Source: Chelatococcus albus (GTDB lineage: Bacteria > Pseudomonadota > Alphaproteobacteria > Rhizobiales > Beijerinckiaceae). Taken from it: 64,000 nucleotides of DNA. Under the pieces are notes generated by a model. That model was given only the letters and a program-made list of their open reading frames with translations, made no database searches and was not told the DNA's origin. A program made the translations under genes and the position numbers. Shown here piece by piece: positions 61,981-64,000 of the stretch. Numbering within the stretch: the first letter of the stretch is position 1; each line of letters starts with the position of its first letter. The stretch covers positions 1-64,000 of the forward strand of contig NZ_JASJEV010000012.1 in assembly GCF_030067675.1 (NCBI RefSeq). Reading direction: 5' to 3'.

Positions 61981-62734
61981 TCAGCCGTTGGTCTTGAGGG
62001 AGGCGAGGAAGCGCTCGACCGTCGGCAGCATGCGCTCGACGATACGCTTCACGCCCTCGGCGGTAGGGTGCATTCCGTCGGCGAGGTTGAGGCTGGGATC
62101 GCCCGCCACCCCGTCGAGGAAGAAGGGATAGAACACGAGGCCATGTTTCTGCGCAATCGTCGGGAATATGGCGTCGAAGCGGGTCTGGTATTCCGTCCCG
62201 AGATTGGGGGCTGCGCGCATGCCGGCGACAAGCACGGCAATGTCGCGCTCCCTGAGCCGGGCGACGATGGCGTCGAGCGCCTCCTCGGTCCGCGCCGGGT
62301 CGACGCCGCGCAGCATGTCATTGGCCCCGAGCTCGAGGATGACCGCCCGCGTGCCCTCGGGCACGGACCAGTCGACGCGCGCGAGGCCGGCGGTGCTCGT
62401 GTCGCCCGAGACGCCGGCGTTCAAGATCTCGACCGCATGGCCCCTGTCCCTCAGTGCCCTTTCGAGCACGGCGGGGAAGGCCGCGTCCTGCGGCAGGTTG
62501 AAACCGGCCGTCAGGCTGTCGCCGAGGGCCACGATCCGTACCGGCCCGTCGGTGGCGGAGCCCGGCAGGGGCCACACCATCACGGCGAGCACGAGTGCCA
62601 GCGCGACGAGACGTGATTGGATCAGGATGGCGAGCCTCCCATATGAGGGGGCATCGCGCCTGGCGGCCTTCTGGATAACCGGGCGCCCATGCGGCGCAGG
62701 CGCATTCTCGCGATCCTGGAGACGAGGCGGAACG

Positions 62735-62742
<8 letters not shown>
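61981..62742 (-). CDS. tesA: TesA-like SGNH esterase/lysophospholipase
   Basis: The exported SGNH hydrolase cleaves acyl esters, and TesA-like members also act on acyl-CoA and lysophospholipids. Block I is IVALGDSLTAGFNLP with the nucleophilic Ser, block II has the Gly in NAGVSGDTSTAG, block III is LGANDML, and block V is DGMHPTAEG with the catalytic His. A hydrophobic segment (LVALALVLAVMVWPL) acts as signal peptide. The start is uncertain: the only upstream ATG is at 62742, overlapping the divergent ABC gene by 8 bases, and a non-ATG codon nearer the signal may be used. Its position beside ybbA/ybbP-like genes matches E. coli. Confidence 0.85.
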
Positions 62743-63460
<718 letters not shown>

Positions 63461-63470
63461 GGACGGCGCG

Positions 63471-64000
63471 ATGCACGGCGGATTCGACCGACAGCGCGCC
63501 CCCGGCACCGTCGCCCGCCTTGTGCTGCGGCTTGCCCTGCGCGAGCTGCGCGGGGGCCTGCGCGGCTTCGGTATCTTTCTCGCCTGCATCGCGCTCGGCG
63601 TCATGGCGATCGCCGGCGTCGGCTCCGTGTCGCGCAGCCTGACCGAGGGCCTGGCGCACGAAGGGCGGCGCATCCTCGGCGGAGACGTGGCGGTGAGCCT
63701 GGTGCAGCGCGAGGCGAGCGAGACGGAGCGCGCCTATCTCGCGACGAGGGGACGGCTGTCCGCCATCGCCACGCTGCGCGCCATGGTGGTGGCGGGCGAG
63801 AAGGGCTCGGCCCTCGTCGAGCTCAAGGCCGTCGATGCGGCCTATCCAACGGTCGGCACGCTGGAGAGCGAGCCGCAGCGTCCGCTTGCGGCCCTGCTCG
63901 GGGGCGGGGACGGGGTCTTCGGCGCTGTCGCCGACCCGGTGCTGCTTGCCCGGCTCGATCTGAAGCTCGGCGACCGGGTGAGGCTCGGCCGGGCGGAAAT
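63471..64000 (+). CDS. ybbP: FtsX-fold ABC permease (YbbP-like), truncated by the window end
   Basis: Only the first 176 codons are present. The protein opens with a charged segment (VLRLALRELRGGLRGF) followed by a transmembrane helix (GIFLACIALGVMAIAGVGSVS) and the start of a large periplasmic domain (EGRRILGGDVAVSLVQREAS, ELKAVDAAYPTVG). This is the standard N-terminus of YbbP-type permeases of about 840 residues. It starts 10 bases after the ATPase gene, so they form one transporter. The ATG at 63471 has a GAGGA-type site just before it. Confidence 0.88.
   Translation, partial: MHGGFDRQRAPGTVARLVLRLALRELRGGLRGFGIFLACIALGVMAIAGVGSVSRSLTEGLAHEGRRILGGDVAVSLVQREASETERAYLATRGRLSAIATLRAMVVAGEKGSALVELKAVDAAYPTVGTLESEPQRPLAALLGGGDGVFGAVADPVLLARLDLKLGDRVRLGRAE

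Overview
The window is an uninterrupted stretch of GC-rich alphaproteobacterial chromosome. Gene content and order point to the order Hyphomicrobiales (Rhizobiales). The markers are an acpXL/lpxXL very-long-chain fatty acid cluster for lipid A, the series ffh-rpsP-rimM-trmD-rplS then leuC-leuD-leuB-asd, the series dapF-mtaB-ftsY-yciB beside ccmGDCBA and acnA, and IalB-type and LemA/TPM envelope proteins. I cannot name the genus. I saw no rRNA, tRNA, CRISPR array, insertion sequence, integrase, phage gene or attachment site, so this is core chromosome rather than an island.

Layout. 0-8.6 kb: the 3' tip of a probable ftsK, a lolA-like carrier, a CitE-like lyase, a DUF429 protein, a PLP dehydratase, a beta-carbonic anhydrase, asd, a Tat-exported intradiol-dioxygenase-like protein, a GNAT acetyltransferase and an unrecognised membrane-anchored protein. 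8.6-10.3 kb: a sorA/sorB-type sulfite dehydrogenase pair. 11-16.4 kb: leuB, leuD and leuC, interleaved with gloA, a LysE exporter, a small metallopeptidase and an 84-residue membrane protein. 16.9-20.5 kb: a HAD phosphatase, kynA divergent from a kynureninase-like enzyme, and a methyltransferase. 20.6-25.1 kb: rplS, trmD, rimM, rpsP and ffh on the minus strand, closed by a textbook terminator.

25-32 kb: DUF488, a metallo-beta-lactamase-fold protein, an exported GyrI-like protein, a phytase-like esterase, dapF, mtaB and an RluA-type pseudouridine synthase. 32-38.3 kb: ftsY and yciB facing an adenylate cyclase that trails ccmABCDG. 38.5-47.8 kb: acnA, then a co-directional lipid A acyl-chain module (acpXL, fabZ-like, two ketosynthase-type proteins, a short-chain reductase, an MDR reductase, lpxXL). 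47.8-57 kb: envelope genes (DUF1223, two TPM proteins, two LemA proteins, gamma-glutamyltransferase, a LysE exporter, rlmN, IalB). 57-64 kb: a quinone-oxidoreductase-like MDR, DUF1232, an SDR, phhB, thpR, a Tas-type aldo/keto reductase, and the tesA / ybbA / ybbP neighbourhood, truncated by the window end.

The most interesting system is at 41.46-47.75 kb. One strand appears to encode every chemical step of an acyl-chain elongation cycle on a dedicated carrier: a catalytic ketosynthase plus a partner that has lost the Cys-His-His triad, a ketoreductase, a dehydratase, a likely MDR enoyl reductase, and the acyltransferase that loads the product on lipid A. Other items worth a look are a 120-nt nested inverted-repeat element between ffh and rpsP, palindromes between kynA and its partner and upstream of acnA/ccmA, a tandem 15-bp repeat ahead of a LemA paralogue, and an exported GyrI-fold protein.
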